Assembly (NCBI GenBank): GCA_014381725.1
Contig: JACNLC010000055.1
Location: 1-64,000 of the forward strand
Source of the DNA: Fidelibacterota bacterium
GTDB taxonomy: Bacteria; Fidelibacterota; Marinisomatia; SCGC-AAA003-L08; JACNLC01
Direction of reading: 5' to 3'
Length of the DNA stretch: 64,000 nt
Shown piece by piece: positions 51,133-61,678 of the stretch (positions are counted from its first letter, which is position 1; each line of letters opens with the position of its first letter). The position numbers were made by a program, and so were the translations under genes. The notes below the pieces were generated by a model. It was not told the DNA's origin, made no database searches, and was given only the letters and a program-made list of their open reading frames with translations.

Positions 51133-51891
51133 GTGATAGATTTTCATAATCATATAATCCCTGGTGTTGATGATGGAGCAAACGATTTGCTTGAAACAAA
51201 AGAAATGCTATTGCACGCTATTTCTCAAGGCATTACGGATGTAATTGCAACTCCTCATTTACAAAACCCAAGATTTGATGACAAACAAATTACTGATAAT
51301 GATATTTTGACTTCATATCATGAGTTGGTTGATTATATTGATAGTCAAAAAATAGCGATTAAGATTCATCTCAGTGCGGAAGTATTTTTCCTTCCGAACT
51401 TGATAAAATTGACAAATCATCCATTTGCAACATTAGGAAATGGTAGATATTTGCTAATAGAATTCCATCACGCTATAATTCCGTTGAGTTTCAAAACGGA
51501 GGTAATCAAACTACTTGATGCCGGTGTGATTCCAATAATTGCACATCCTGAAAGGTATATTCAAATTCAAGATGATTTTAATAACGCAATAAGATTGCAT
51601 AAGTTAGGGAGTATTTTTCAGATTGATACCGGAAGTATTTTAGGACATTATGGAACTAAAGTTCAAAAAACAGCAATTAAGTTTCTATCAGCAGGATTAG
51701 TTAATTTTGTTGGTTCGGATGCGCATAATTCACGAAATCGTAATTTTTGTTTGGAGCCAGCTATGAAAAAATGCGAACAATATTTTGGTCACGATGCAGA
51801 AATATTAGTTAATGATAATCCATTACGACTGCTTGCTGGAAAAGATATTATTTCATTAAAAAAGAAAAAATCGTGGTTTAGTATAAAATAA
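51133..51891 (+). CDS. CpsB/CapC (YwqE)-family PHP tyrosine phosphatase
   Basis: IDFHNHIIPGVDDGANDLLETKEML, ATPHL, PIIAHPERY, FVGSDAHN; GTG start. Confidence 0.87.
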   Translation: MIDFHNHIIPGVDDGANDLLETKEMLLHAISQGITDVIATPHLQNPRFDDKQITDNDILTSYHELVDYIDSQKIAIKIHLSAEVFFLPNLIKLTNHPFATLGNGRYLLIEFHHAIIPLSFKTEVIKLLDAGVIPIIAHPERYIQIQDDFNNAIRLHKLGSIFQIDTGSILGHYGTKVQKTAIKFLSAGLVNFVGSDAHNSRNRNFCLEPAMKKCEQYFGHDAEILVNDNPLRLLAGKDIISLKKKKSWFSIK

Positions 51892-51906
51892 AAGTAGAGG
51901 TTTAAC

Positions 51907-52533
51907 ATAGAGATTCAAATTAAAAAAATTGTTAATGGTTCTTTCCAAGAGAATGCTTTTATTGTAAAGGAAATCGAGACTTCCTCGGCTGTTCTTATAG
52001 ATCCCGGTTCTGAACCGGAAAGGTTGTTAGATGAGCTTTCCGAACTAAAATGTAATTTAAAAGCGATACTATGCACACACGGTCACATTGATCATATTGG
52101 TGCTGTTTCAGAAATTAAACAAGCAACTTCAGCACCGTTTTACATCCATCAAGGTGATGAATACTTAGTCAAAAGTTCAGCAGAATACAGTCAGTATTTT
52201 GGAATAGCACCATCAAAAGTTCCTGAAGTAGATAATTTTTTATCTTCTGATGATATTTTAACATTTGGAAAGATACAAATTGAAGTTATCGAAACTCCTG
52301 GACATACGCCTGGTGGTGTTTGTTTTATGATTGGTAATCATCTTTTTACTGGAGACACATTATTTCATGAATCTATTGGTAGAACGGATCTTCCTGGTGG
52401 AAATTATGAACAAATTATCAAATCTATCAAAAATAAATTAATGAATTTAGATAACGATTTGATTGTGTATCCAGGACATGGTCAGGATTCAACGATTGTT
52501 AACGAAAGAAAATTCAATCCATTTCTCACATGA
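51907..52533 (+). CDS. MBL-fold hydrolase (glyoxalase II-like), predicted non-canonical AUA start
   Basis: CTHGHIDHIGAVSEI, ETPGHTPGGVCFMIG, FTGDTLFHESIGRTDLPGG, YPGHGQ. The family-like N-terminus IEIQIKKIVNGSFQENAFIVKEIETSSAVLIDPGSEPERLLDEL lies in frame upstream of the track start 52024; no ATG/GTG/TTG precedes it before an in-frame stop. Confidence 0.75.
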   Translation: MEIQIKKIVNGSFQENAFIVKEIETSSAVLIDPGSEPERLLDELSELKCNLKAILCTHGHIDHIGAVSEIKQATSAPFYIHQGDEYLVKSSAEYSQYFGIAPSKVPEVDNFLSSDDILTFGKIQIEVIETPGHTPGGVCFMIGNHLFTGDTLFHESIGRTDLPGGNYEQIIKSIKNKLMNLDNDLIVYPGHGQDSTIVNERKFNPFLT

Positions 52534-53909
52534 TGCAACGACATAAACTAGAGGAGTTAATTTACGGTAAAATTGTATCTTTTGCATCTAAGGATAATTT
52601 AGAGCGAACATCAATACGCATTTTGCTAGCGTTATCTGGTGGTATGGACAGTATGGTTCTATTTGATGTAATTCTCAATTTATCTAAAAAATATCAATTT
52701 GAAATTGGGATTGCACATGTTAATCACGGAATTCATAAAAATGCAAATAAATCTGAGGAATTCTGCAGAACTTTTGCAGAAAAGAACAATTGTAACTATT
52801 ATTCAACTAAACTCAATCCACCTGGAAAAAATCAATCTATCGAAGAATGGGCAAGAAATAAACGGTATTTGTTTCTAAAAAAGATTGCAAAGGATAATCA
52901 GTATCATTGGATATTTACAGCTCACCATGAAGATGACCAAATCGAGACTATATTTATGAGGAAAATCCAAAAGCACAAACATTGGATTTCTTTAATTGGC
53001 ATCCGAGAGGAAATGGAGAACATCAGAAGACCAATGTTAAATGTGTCTAAACAGGATATTTTGCAATATGCACACTATAACAGTATTCGTTGGATTGAAG
53101 ATCCTACGAACATTGATCAAGTTTATTTTCGAAATAAAATTCGGCATAATCTTCTGCCAAAAGAAATACAAAATAATCCCGATTTGCGAACACAATTGTT
53201 GAGATTAAGTAAAACAGCATCAATTAAATTTGAAGAGCTTAAAAAAGTTACACTTGAAGCTGAAAAATCTGCTCTCTTTGAAATTGGCAAAAACAGAGAT
53301 TATTATTCAATTGATAAAGATGACTTTTGTAAATATAAAAGTGATGTAAAAAAATTGTTAATTCAATCGTTATCAAAAAGGACATTTTCCAAATTGCAGT
53401 TAGAACTGTCAAATGATAATTGGAACACATTTTTTCAATTTATTGAAAAATCTACAACGGGGAAAATATTTAAATTAACAAATGACATCTCTTGTCTTCT
53501 TGACAGATCATTAATGGTTATTTTTGTAAACAACAGCAAAAAATTATCGAAATTAAATTTAATGAGTGAAGAGACACATAATTGGGGAAATAATAGATTT
53601 TCAGTCAAATCTATTCACAATTTTGTTAAATCTGATGATAAATATTTAATGATAGCTCCATCACAGATGAAATTGTATGTTCGTATTTGGGAAGATGGAG
53701 ATTTTATTATATCTTACAATAGTCGTAAAAAAGTAAAACTAAGTGATTTGTTTATAAATAACAAATTATCACGATTAGAAAAACAAAAATATCCAGTAAT
53801 TGTAGATGATAGTGATACTGTTTGTTGGGTTCCAGGTATATTACACGGTGTGGTTGACGGAATATCAAAATCAAAGCAACTGAAGGAAATTAGATGGGAA
53901 GAACATTGA
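52530..53909 (+). CDS. tilS: tRNA(Ile)-lysidine synthase
   Basis: LLALSGGMDSMVLFDVIL, IAHVNHGIH, FTAHHEDDQIETIFMR, RWIEDPTNID. Confidence 0.92.
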   Translation: MMQRHKLEELIYGKIVSFASKDNLERTSIRILLALSGGMDSMVLFDVILNLSKKYQFEIGIAHVNHGIHKNANKSEEFCRTFAEKNNCNYYSTKLNPPGKNQSIEEWARNKRYLFLKKIAKDNQYHWIFTAHHEDDQIETIFMRKIQKHKHWISLIGIREEMENIRRPMLNVSKQDILQYAHYNSIRWIEDPTNIDQVYFRNKIRHNLLPKEIQNNPDLRTQLLRLSKTASIKFEELKKVTLEAEKSALFEIGKNRDYYSIDKDDFCKYKSDVKKLLIQSLSKRTFSKLQLELSNDNWNTFFQFIEKSTTGKIFKLTNDISCLLDRSLMVIFVNNSKKLSKLNLMSEETHNWGNNRFSVKSIHNFVKSDDKYLMIAPSQMKLYVRIWEDGDFIISYNSRKKVKLSDLFINNKLSRLEKQKYPVIVDDSDTVCWVPGILHGVVDGISKSKQLKEIRWEEH

Positions 53910-54472
53910 GAAAAACATTAACTGTTCCAAAAGGATATATTAACGAAGGAAAAGAAATACGAGAAATAATCACGGAAAAAGAGATATACAACAAAGTTAA
54001 AGAACTTGCTGCAGAAATATCAAAATGTTATGCCGGAAAAATTCCAATTATCATTGGGGTTCTTAATGGATCTTTTATGTTTATGGCTGATCTTGTTCGT
54101 AATCTTTCAATTGATTTTGAAGTAGATTTCATAAAAATATCTTCCTATGGTAGTTCAACAAAATCATCAGGAACAGTTAGATTACTCAAAGATATAAGTG
54201 CTGACATTACAGGAAGAGATATAATTGTTGTTGAAGATATAATTGACAGTGGCTTAACTATTGAATTTATCAAGCACCGCTTAGAGGAAGCCGGGACAAA
54301 GTCTGTTAAGTTCGCAACATGCTTATATAAATCTAATGTAGCTAAACAAAGTTTTGATATTGATTTTATTGGATTTAACATACCTGATAAGTTTGTTGTT
54401 GGATATGGACTTGATTTTGACCAAAAATTTAGAGGATTATCATCAATTTACGCATTTGAAGAGGAAGTATAA
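53894..54472 (+). CDS. hpt: hypoxanthine phosphoribosyltransferase
   Basis: IIIGVLNGSFMFMADLVR, IIVVEDIIDSGLTIEFI, FVVGYGLDFDQKFRGL. Confidence 0.93.
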   Translation: MGRTLRKTLTVPKGYINEGKEIREIITEKEIYNKVKELAAEISKCYAGKIPIIIGVLNGSFMFMADLVRNLSIDFEVDFIKISSYGSSTKSSGTVRLLKDISADITGRDIIVVEDIIDSGLTIEFIKHRLEEAGTKSVKFATCLYKSNVAKQSFDIDFIGFNIPDKFVVGYGLDFDQKFRGLSSIYAFEEEV

Positions 54473-56491
54473 ATGACACAAAATAAGAAAAAAACGAACA
54501 AGATACAAAGACCAGAACAAAGAAATAAGAAAAATGTAAAAGGAACCAATAAGAAACAAACTTTATGGAAATCAGCAGGACGAAATTTCTTCATTTGGGT
54601 AATCATCATTATTGCAGCTTTTAGTATTGCACGATTTTTATCGTCAGAAACAGAACCTAAGAGTGTATCATTTACAGAATATCAGGAATTCGTAGATAAT
54701 GGATTAGTAACTTCAGCTGAGGTTATTGGAAGCACTTTTGTTGGTACATTTAAAGAACCTGTCGAAGAAAATTTCGGTAAAATTACCAGAAAATATGACA
54801 AGTTTGTAACAGTACTTCCTTTTGTTGATAGTGAAGTAACAAAAAAGTGGGATGAGCAAGGAATTTCATATCGCTTTAAAGATCAAACAATGGGACTACT
54901 CGATTATTTAATTCAATTTTCTCCATGGATTTTGTTAATATTCTTTTGGTTCTATTTGATGAGAAGAATGCAAGGTGGCGGTGGACAGAATGGTATATTT
55001 AATTTTGGAAAAAGTAGAGCTAGAATTATTTCACCGGATAGCTCAAAAGTTACATTTGATGATGTAGCTGGTTGTGATGAAGCAAAAGTAGAATTACAAG
55101 AAATTGTAGAATTTCTCAAGAGTCCTAAAAAATTCCTAAAACTAGGGGCAAAAATACCTAAGGGTGCTTTATTGCTTGGTCCTCCGGGTACAGGAAAAAC
55201 ACTTCTTGCCAGAGCAATAGCTGGGGAGGCAGATGTTCCATATTTCAGCATAAGTGGTGCTGAATTTGTAGAAATGTTTGTTGGAGTTGGTGCAAGTCGT
55301 GTTAGAGATTTATTCGACCAAGCAAAGAAGAATGCTCCCAGTATAATTTTCATTGATGAGATGGACGCAGTTGGCAGACATCGTGGGGCTGGCCTCGGAG
55401 GAGGCCATGACGAACGAGAGCAAACTCTAAATCAGATTTTAGTTGAGATGGATGGTTTTGAGACAGATGATAATGTGATTCTTTTAGCTGCTACAAATCG
55501 CCCTGATGTTTTAGATAAAGCTCTTCTTCGCCCAGGGAGATTTGATAGGCAAATTGTTGTTGACGCACCAGGAATCGATGGAAGGGAAGCAATATTCAAA
55601 ATTCATACCAGAAGAATCCCTTTATCAGATGATGTGGATCTGAAAACATTGGCAAAGGGTACTCCTGGATTAGTAGGAGCTGACTTGGAGAATTTAGCTA
55701 ATGAGGCTGCTTTATTAGCAGCAAGGAGAGATAAGAAATCTGTAACAATGTCTGATTTTGAAGATGCTAAGGATAAAGTAATGATGGGTGTTGAACGCAA
55801 AAGTATGATTTTAACACCAGAAGAACGCAAAGTAACAGCTTATCATGAAGCTGGACATTCTTTAGTAGCATACTTTACAGAGTATTCAGATCCTGTCCAT
55901 AAGATTTCTATTATTCCAAGGGGACGAGCATTAGGGATAACTTCACAACTTCCAGACAATGAAAAACACAATTATTCACGAAACTATTTATTAGCTCGTT
56001 TAGATGTTCTTATGGGCGGTCGTACTGCTGAAAAAATAGTAATTAAGGATTTGTCTACTGGTGCAGGAAATGACATTTCTGTGGCTACAGATATTGCTCG
56101 TAGGATGGTTTGCGAATGGGGACTAAGTGATAGAATTGGCCCTCTAACTTTCGGTAAGAAACAAGAGGAGGTGTTCCTTGGTAGAGAAATCTCACATTCT
56201 AGGGATTATAGTGATGATATATCTACCGTTATCGATGAGGAAATTTCACTATTTGTAAAAGATGCTGAAAATAGGGCTGAGAAAATTCTTAGAGATAATA
56301 TTGAGATTTTACATAATTTAGCTAATGCACTCTTAGAATATGAAACTATCTCGGGTGATAATATGGAAAAAATAATAAATGGGAAACCTATTCAAGTTCA
56401 ACCTGTTGAGGAACCCAAAAAACGCAAAAGAAAGAAAATCGCAAAAAAGACAACAAATAAGAATTCAAAAACAAAAAATACTGTAGGTTAA
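54473..56491 (+). CDS. ftsH: ATP-dependent zinc metalloprotease FtsH
   Basis: [71 protein letters not shown]. Confidence 0.97.
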   Translation: MTQNKKKTNKIQRPEQRNKKNVKGTNKKQTLWKSAGRNFFIWVIIIIAAFSIARFLSSETEPKSVSFTEYQEFVDNGLVTSAEVIGSTFVGTFKEPVEENFGKITRKYDKFVTVLPFVDSEVTKKWDEQGISYRFKDQTMGLLDYLIQFSPWILLIFFWFYLMRRMQGGGGQNGIFNFGKSRARIISPDSSKVTFDDVAGCDEAKVELQEIVEFLKSPKKFLKLGAKIPKGALLLGPPGTGKTLLARAIAGEADVPYFSISGAEFVEMFVGVGASRVRDLFDQAKKNAPSIIFIDEMDAVGRHRGAGLGGGHDEREQTLNQILVEMDGFETDDNVILLAATNRPDVLDKALLRPGRFDRQIVVDAPGIDGREAIFKIHTRRIPLSDDVDLKTLAKGTPGLVGADLENLANEAALLAARRDKKSVTMSDFEDAKDKVMMGVERKSMILTPEERKVTAYHEAGHSLVAYFTEYSDPVHKISIIPRGRALGITSQLPDNEKHNYSRNYLLARLDVLMGGRTAEKIVIKDLSTGAGNDISVATDIARRMVCEWGLSDRIGPLTFGKKQEEVFLGREISHSRDYSDDISTVIDEEISLFVKDAENRAEKILRDNIEILHNLANALLEYETISGDNMEKIINGKPIQVQPVEEPKKRKRKKIAKKTTNKNSKTKNTVG

Positions 56492-56502
56492 CGCTTTGAT
56501 GA

Positions 56503-57330
56503 ATGAATTTAACTAGACACATATTAGAAAAATCTAGAACTAAAGTAATGGGTATTTTGAATCTTACACCTGATTCTTTCTACGATGGCGGGAAATACAG
56601 TATTGATAATGTAAATCAACATATAAAGGATATGATTCAATGTGGTGCTGATATTATTGATGTAGGTGCCGAATCATCTAGACCAGGAGCAAACCCTATA
56701 AGTTTCGATGAGGAAATTAGTAGATTAGATCCAGTTTTTGAGTTACTATCGTCGTATAATATTTTATTTTCCATAGATACCAATAAACCAGAAGTTGCCC
56801 GTATAGCAATCCAGAAAGGTTTTGATATAATTAATGATATAACTGGAGGTGGCGAATCTGGTGGAATGTTTAAGGTTGCAGCAGAGTTCAATGTACCGAT
56901 TATCATTATGCACATGCTTGGTAATCCTTTGACAATGCAAAATAAGCCTATCTACGACGATGTAATTGATGATATAAAGAAATATTTCTGTCATCAAATT
57001 AAATTAGCTCAATTATTTGGAGTAAAAGACAAGAATATTATTTTGGATCCTGGAATTGGTTTTGGTAAAGATATGTCAGATAATATTGAAATAGTTAATC
57101 GATTACAGGAAATAAAATCTCTTGGATATTCCGTATTAATTGGAACTTCTAGGAAATCATTTCTTCAATTAGATGATGATAAACCAATCGACAGACTTCC
57201 CGCAAGTATTAGTTCAATGACTTTAGCAATTACAAATGGTGCAGATATTGTTAGAGTTCACGATGTAAAAGAAAGTTGCAAGTCTACAAGAATCACTGAT
57301 AGATTTACCAGTAAAATAGAGGTAAATTAA
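56503..57330 (+). CDS. folP: dihydropteroate synthase
   Basis: VMGILNLTPDSFYDGGKY, GADIIDVGAESSRPGA, SIDTNKPEVA, ILDPGIGFGKD. Confidence 0.95.
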   Translation: MNLTRHILEKSRTKVMGILNLTPDSFYDGGKYSIDNVNQHIKDMIQCGADIIDVGAESSRPGANPISFDEEISRLDPVFELLSSYNILFSIDTNKPEVARIAIQKGFDIINDITGGGESGGMFKVAAEFNVPIIIMHMLGNPLTMQNKPIYDDVIDDIKKYFCHQIKLAQLFGVKDKNIILDPGIGFGKDMSDNIEIVNRLQEIKSLGYSVLIGTSRKSFLQLDDDKPIDRLPASISSMTLAITNGADIVRVHDVKESCKSTRITDRFTSKIEVN

Positions 57331-57352
57331 ATAGTCAAATGGAGAACTTAAA

Positions 57353-57862
57353 ATGAATTCTTTAAAACGCTTGTTTTTGTTATTTGTACTTACATCGATT
57401 TCTATCGGGACTATTTGCTTTAGTCAAGATATTACTTCTTTTCCAGATAAACCCCAAAGTAGTAGCTACATCATTCCTGAGGATCCAAGTCTACATTTAC
57501 CAGTTAATATTTGGGGACATGTAAAAAAACCAGGACAGTTTTTAATTCCATATACTTCTAATGTTGATTTGGTCTCATTATTATCATTAGCTGGAGGTCC
57601 ACTTCCAGGAGCAAAATTAAATAAAATTCTATTAGTAAGAGAAAGATATCAAGATGATAATTCTCAAATTGTTTATGAAATCGATCTAAGAGAATTTTTA
57701 GAAACAGGTGATAGAACTACTGTTCCACTTATTGAGCCAAATGATACAATTCTAATCGAACAATCATTTTGGAGTTCTATGAAGCAAAATTCAAGTTTTA
57801 TACAGACGCTTCTTTATATTTCTACAACTGCATTACAAATACATCAGATGACGAAGAATTAA
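57353..57862 (+). CDS. secreted SLBB-domain (polysaccharide-export-like) protein
   Basis: Signal peptide; NIWGHVKKPGQFLIPYTSNVDLVSLLSLAGGPLPGAKLNKILLVR; PNDTILIEQ. Confidence 0.75.
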   Translation: MNSLKRLFLLFVLTSISIGTICFSQDITSFPDKPQSSSYIIPEDPSLHLPVNIWGHVKKPGQFLIPYTSNVDLVSLLSLAGGPLPGAKLNKILLVRERYQDDNSQIVYEIDLREFLETGDRTTVPLIEPNDTILIEQSFWSSMKQNSSFIQTLLYISTTALQIHQMTKN

Positions 57863-57864
57863 CA

Positions 57865-58984
57865 ATGGACATTGATCATCTTAAAGAACAATTTGAAACA
57901 TCAAAAGTAAAGTATATCGAACTTAGGGGGTATCTTTGACAGAGATTTACTTAATTCAGAGATAGCAGAACTCCAAAAAAGAACACTCGAAACAGGTTTT
58001 TGGGACGACAACAGAAAAGCGCAATTTATTACTAAGAAAATCAGCAGTTTAGAAAATGAGCTCAAGATGTGGCAAGAGCTTGAGAATAAGTATTCAGAAG
58101 TTGAAATTCACTTTGAGTTGTTAGAATCTGAAGGTAAACCTGACTCTGAAATAGGAATTGCATTAAATTCTTTCTTAAAGTTCCTAGAGTATGTTGAATT
58201 ACGGAAAATGCTAAATAATCATGATGATCATCGAGGAGCAATTTTAACAATACATCCTGGTGCTGGAGGAACTGAATCTCAAGATTGGGCAAATATGTTG
58301 TATCGACTATATATGCGTTGGTGTGAGCGATCTAATTTTAAAACAACAGTTATGGACTATCAACCTGGAGATGAAGCAGGATTGAAAGATGTTTCTGTCG
58401 AAATTTCTGGAGAGTACGCTTATGGCTATCTGAAAGCAGAGGCTGGAGTTCACCGATTAGTAAGAATTTCTCCGTTTGATAGTAATTCAAGAAGGCATAC
58501 ATCATTTGCTTCAGTGTTTATTTATCCGCTTATTGATGATGATGTAGAAATTGAGATACTAGATAAAGAAATCCGTATAGATACATATCGTGCAAGTGGA
58601 GCTGGTGGTCAACATGTAAATAAAACTGATTCTGCAGTGCGAATTACTCATATTCCAACAAATATTGTTGTTCAGTGTCAAAATGAAAGGAGCCAACTTA
58701 AAAATAAGAATACAGCAATGAAAATGCTAAAAGCTAAGCTTTATAAAAAAATACTTGAAGATAAAGCATCAGAGCAACAAAAACTTGAAGAACAGAAATT
58801 GGATATTGGATGGGGAAGTCAAATTAGGTCATATATTTTTCATCCGTATAATTTGGTCAAAGATCATAGGACTAAAGAAGAAACAGGGAACATTCAATCA
58901 GTTATGGATGGTGAAATAAACTCATTCATCAGGGCTTATCTATTAATGAATATGGAGAAAACAACAAGTGTCAACCGAACATAA
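57865..58984 (+). CDS. prfB: peptide chain release factor 2 with programmed +1 frameshift
   Basis: ATG at 57865; zero frame reads MDIDHLKEQFETSKVKYIELRGYL then TGA (57937-57939); site CTTAGGGGGTATCTTTGAC; +1 frame continues DRDLLNSEIAELQKRTLETGFWDD...RASGAGGQHVNKTDSAVRITH. Confidence 0.95.
57922..57940 (+). promoter_or_regulatory. RF2 +1 programmed frameshift signal
   Basis: CTTAGGGGGTATCTTTGAC: internal SD-like AGGGGG, CUU slippery codon, UGA-C context. Confidence 0.95.
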
Positions 58985-60461
58985 AAGTTTAAAACAAATT
59001 ATTAATTTTCGATTAGAAAAATTAGCAGATATTAGGGAATCTGGATTTAATCCTTATCCTCATAATTATAACAAAACTCACACAGCTGAAGAAATTCTAA
59101 TATCGTATGAGACTTTTGAGGGGAAATCGATTTCTATTGCCGGTAGGATTGTAGCAATGAGAAAAATGGGGAAGGCAAGTTTTTTCCATATTCAAGATGA
59201 AACCGGAAAAATTCAGATGTATATTAAACGAGACAATGTTGGAACAGAACTTTACAACAATCTCTTTAAGAAATTGGATTTGGGAGATATCGTAGGGATT
59301 GAAGGTATAGTATTCAAGACTAAAACAGAAGAGACATCTATAAATGTTGAACAGTTAACATTATTATCCAAAAATATTAGACCTTTACCAAATCTTAAAG
59401 AAAAAGATGGAGAAGCTTTCAACGCATTTGATGATAAAGAACACAGATATCGTAATCGTCACTTGGATTTGATTGCTAATCCAGATGTAAAATTAGTATT
59501 TCAAACAAGAGCAAGGATAATAACATTATTAAGAAATTATCTTGATAATAAAGGATTCGTTGAAGTGGAAACTCCGGTTTTACAATCAATTTATGGAGGA
59601 GCTTCTGCACGGCCATTTACAACTTATCATAATACACTTGACCAAAACTTATTTTTACGAATTGCAGATGAGTTATATTTGAAAAGATTGATTATAGGTG
59701 GATTTGATAAAGTCTATGAAATTGCTAAAAATTTCAGAAATGAAGGTATGGATAAAAATCATAATCCTGAATACACTTCACTTGAGTATTATCAAGCTTA
59801 TGCTGATGTTCACGATGTGCTGAAGCTTACAGAAAGAATGATAAGAGAAACAGCAAAAGCAATTGGTAAATTGCATGTAAAATTCGGTAAATATGAGATT
59901 GATTTATCTAAACCGTTTGAACAAAAATCAATGGCAGAATTATTGAAAGATAAGACAAAAAAAGATGTATTCTCTATGAATCGAGAAGAATTACAGAAAT
60001 TGGTTAAATCGTATAATATTGATGTTGAAGACAAAATGAACTATGGTCAACTATTTGATAAATTGTTTGGAGAAATTGTTGAACCAGATTTAATTCAACC
60101 AACATTTGTTATGGATTATCCCAAAGAAATTTCTCCATTAGCAAAAGAAAAACGCGGTGAAGATAGCAAAATTGTTGAGCGATTCGAATTATTCATTGGA
60201 GGTATGGAATTTGCAAATGCCTTTACAGAACTGAATGATCCTATAGAACAACGAAAACGATTGGAAGAACAAGCAAAACTTAGAGAATTGGGCGATGATG
60301 AAGCTCAAGTTGTAGATGAAAACTTTCTTCAAGCTGTAGAATATGGCATGCCTCCAACTGGAGGTGTCGGTATTGGTGTAGATAGACTCGTTATGTTGTT
60401 AACTGAACAAACTTCTATAAAAGATGTTCTACTATTTCCTGCTATGAGACCTGAGGTTTAG
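58968..60461 (+). CDS. lysS: lysyl-tRNA synthetase class II
   Basis: KIQMYIKRDNVG, FVEVETPVLQSIYGGASARPFTTYHN, FRNEGMDKNHNPEYTSLEYYQAYAD, GVGIGVDRLVML. Confidence 0.96.
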   Translation: MSTEHKSLKQIINFRLEKLADIRESGFNPYPHNYNKTHTAEEILISYETFEGKSISIAGRIVAMRKMGKASFFHIQDETGKIQMYIKRDNVGTELYNNLFKKLDLGDIVGIEGIVFKTKTEETSINVEQLTLLSKNIRPLPNLKEKDGEAFNAFDDKEHRYRNRHLDLIANPDVKLVFQTRARIITLLRNYLDNKGFVEVETPVLQSIYGGASARPFTTYHNTLDQNLFLRIADELYLKRLIIGGFDKVYEIAKNFRNEGMDKNHNPEYTSLEYYQAYADVHDVLKLTERMIRETAKAIGKLHVKFGKYEIDLSKPFEQKSMAELLKDKTKKDVFSMNREELQKLVKSYNIDVEDKMNYGQLFDKLFGEIVEPDLIQPTFVMDYPKEISPLAKEKRGEDSKIVERFELFIGGMEFANAFTELNDPIEQRKRLEEQAKLRELGDDEAQVVDENFLQAVEYGMPPTGGVGIGVDRLVMLLTEQTSIKDVLLFPAMRPEV

Positions 60462-61678
60462 TGACAGTTTATAGGAAAATAGCATTTCGCCAACTTAGAG
60501 CCAAACATTCCTTTGGTTTTATTTCATTCACATCAATTTTAAGTATTATCGGATTGTTGCTGGGAGTAGCATTTCTAATAATGATATCTGCATTTTCTAA
60601 TGGATTTTCATCTGCTATCGAGGATAAGTTATCTAGTCTTGATGGACATCTGCGTATTCAAAAATATAATGGATACGAATTAGTAGATGAAAATGATTTA
60701 TCATATTTAGATTCTCTTCTTCATTCCAATTTGGAATTTGCATCAATGACCCCATATATAGAAAAACGAGTAATGGTTCGCAAAGGAAATGCAACAGAAG
60801 GACTTATGATTTATGGTATTGAGCAAAATTCTTTGCAAACGATATTTGGATTAGAAAAATTTATAATTGAAGGCAAAACTACATTTACAAATCCAAATAG
60901 CATAATTATTGGTAATGAACTTGCAAAACAACTTGAGGTAAACATCGATGATAAACTTGTTTTATTTGATATTGAAAAACTCATTTCTGAAAATTTAGTC
61001 ATAGCTAATAATTATATTGTCTCAGGTATTATAAAAACTGGATTTCCAGAATATGATAAACTATTAGCATTTGTTTCATTTGAAGGTATTGATTTGCTCT
61101 TTGGAAATACTAAAAAGTATGATGGCGTCATTAGTAATTTCACTAAACCAGAACAAATTGCTAAAGTAGATGAGGTTATAGCAAACAATTTAGATTTTCC
61201 GTTTTCTACAACAACTTGGAAAGAACGACATGCAAACCTATTTGAATGGCTAAATATCTATGATATACCTATTTTGCTGTTGATGGTTTTTATAATTATA
61301 GTTGCTGTGTTTAATATTTCGGCAACTTTGTGGATGATTGTAGTAGAAAAAAGCAAGAATATTGGGATTCTATTAACAATGGGATTTAACCAAATGGAGA
61401 TTAGAAAAATATTCTTGTTAGAGGGTTTGATAATTGGAGGAATTGGTTCTTTGTTCGGATTGTTTTTTGCAATATTGGTTCTTTTCTTCCAAGCTAAATA
61501 CCATTTTATAAGTTTATCTTCAGATATATATTTTATGGATTATCTCCCTGTTAAAATGTCTCTTAAATCTCTAATTATGTACCCAGTATTTGCTATATTA
61601 TTAACACTAATAGCGTCCAGCATTCCTTCTTTTCGAGCTTCTAAAGTAGAACCAGCAGAAGCTGTGAGGTATGAATGA
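60461..61678 (+). CDS. lipoprotein-releasing ABC transporter permease (LolC/LolE-like)
   Basis: N-terminal TM plus MacB-like periplasmic domain; C-terminal TM bundle; IASSIPSFRASKVEPAEAVRYE. Confidence 0.88.
   Translation: MTVYRKIAFRQLRAKHSFGFISFTSILSIIGLLLGVAFLIMISAFSNGFSSAIEDKLSSLDGHLRIQKYNGYELVDENDLSYLDSLLHSNLEFASMTPYIEKRVMVRKGNATEGLMIYGIEQNSLQTIFGLEKFIIEGKTTFTNPNSIIIGNELAKQLEVNIDDKLVLFDIEKLISENLVIANNYIVSGIIKTGFPEYDKLLAFVSFEGIDLLFGNTKKYDGVISNFTKPEQIAKVDEVIANNLDFPFSTTTWKERHANLFEWLNIYDIPILLLMVFIIIVAVFNISATLWMIVVEKSKNIGILLTMGFNQMEIRKIFLLEGLIIGGIGSLFGLFFAILVLFFQAKYHFISLSSDIYFMDYLPVKMSLKSLIMYPVFAILLTLIASSIPSFRASKVEPAEAVRYE

Noticed and set aside
58067-58984. prfB start as called by the ORF track
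   Set aside because: Upstream zero-frame segment and RF2 frameshift site show the gene starts at 57865.
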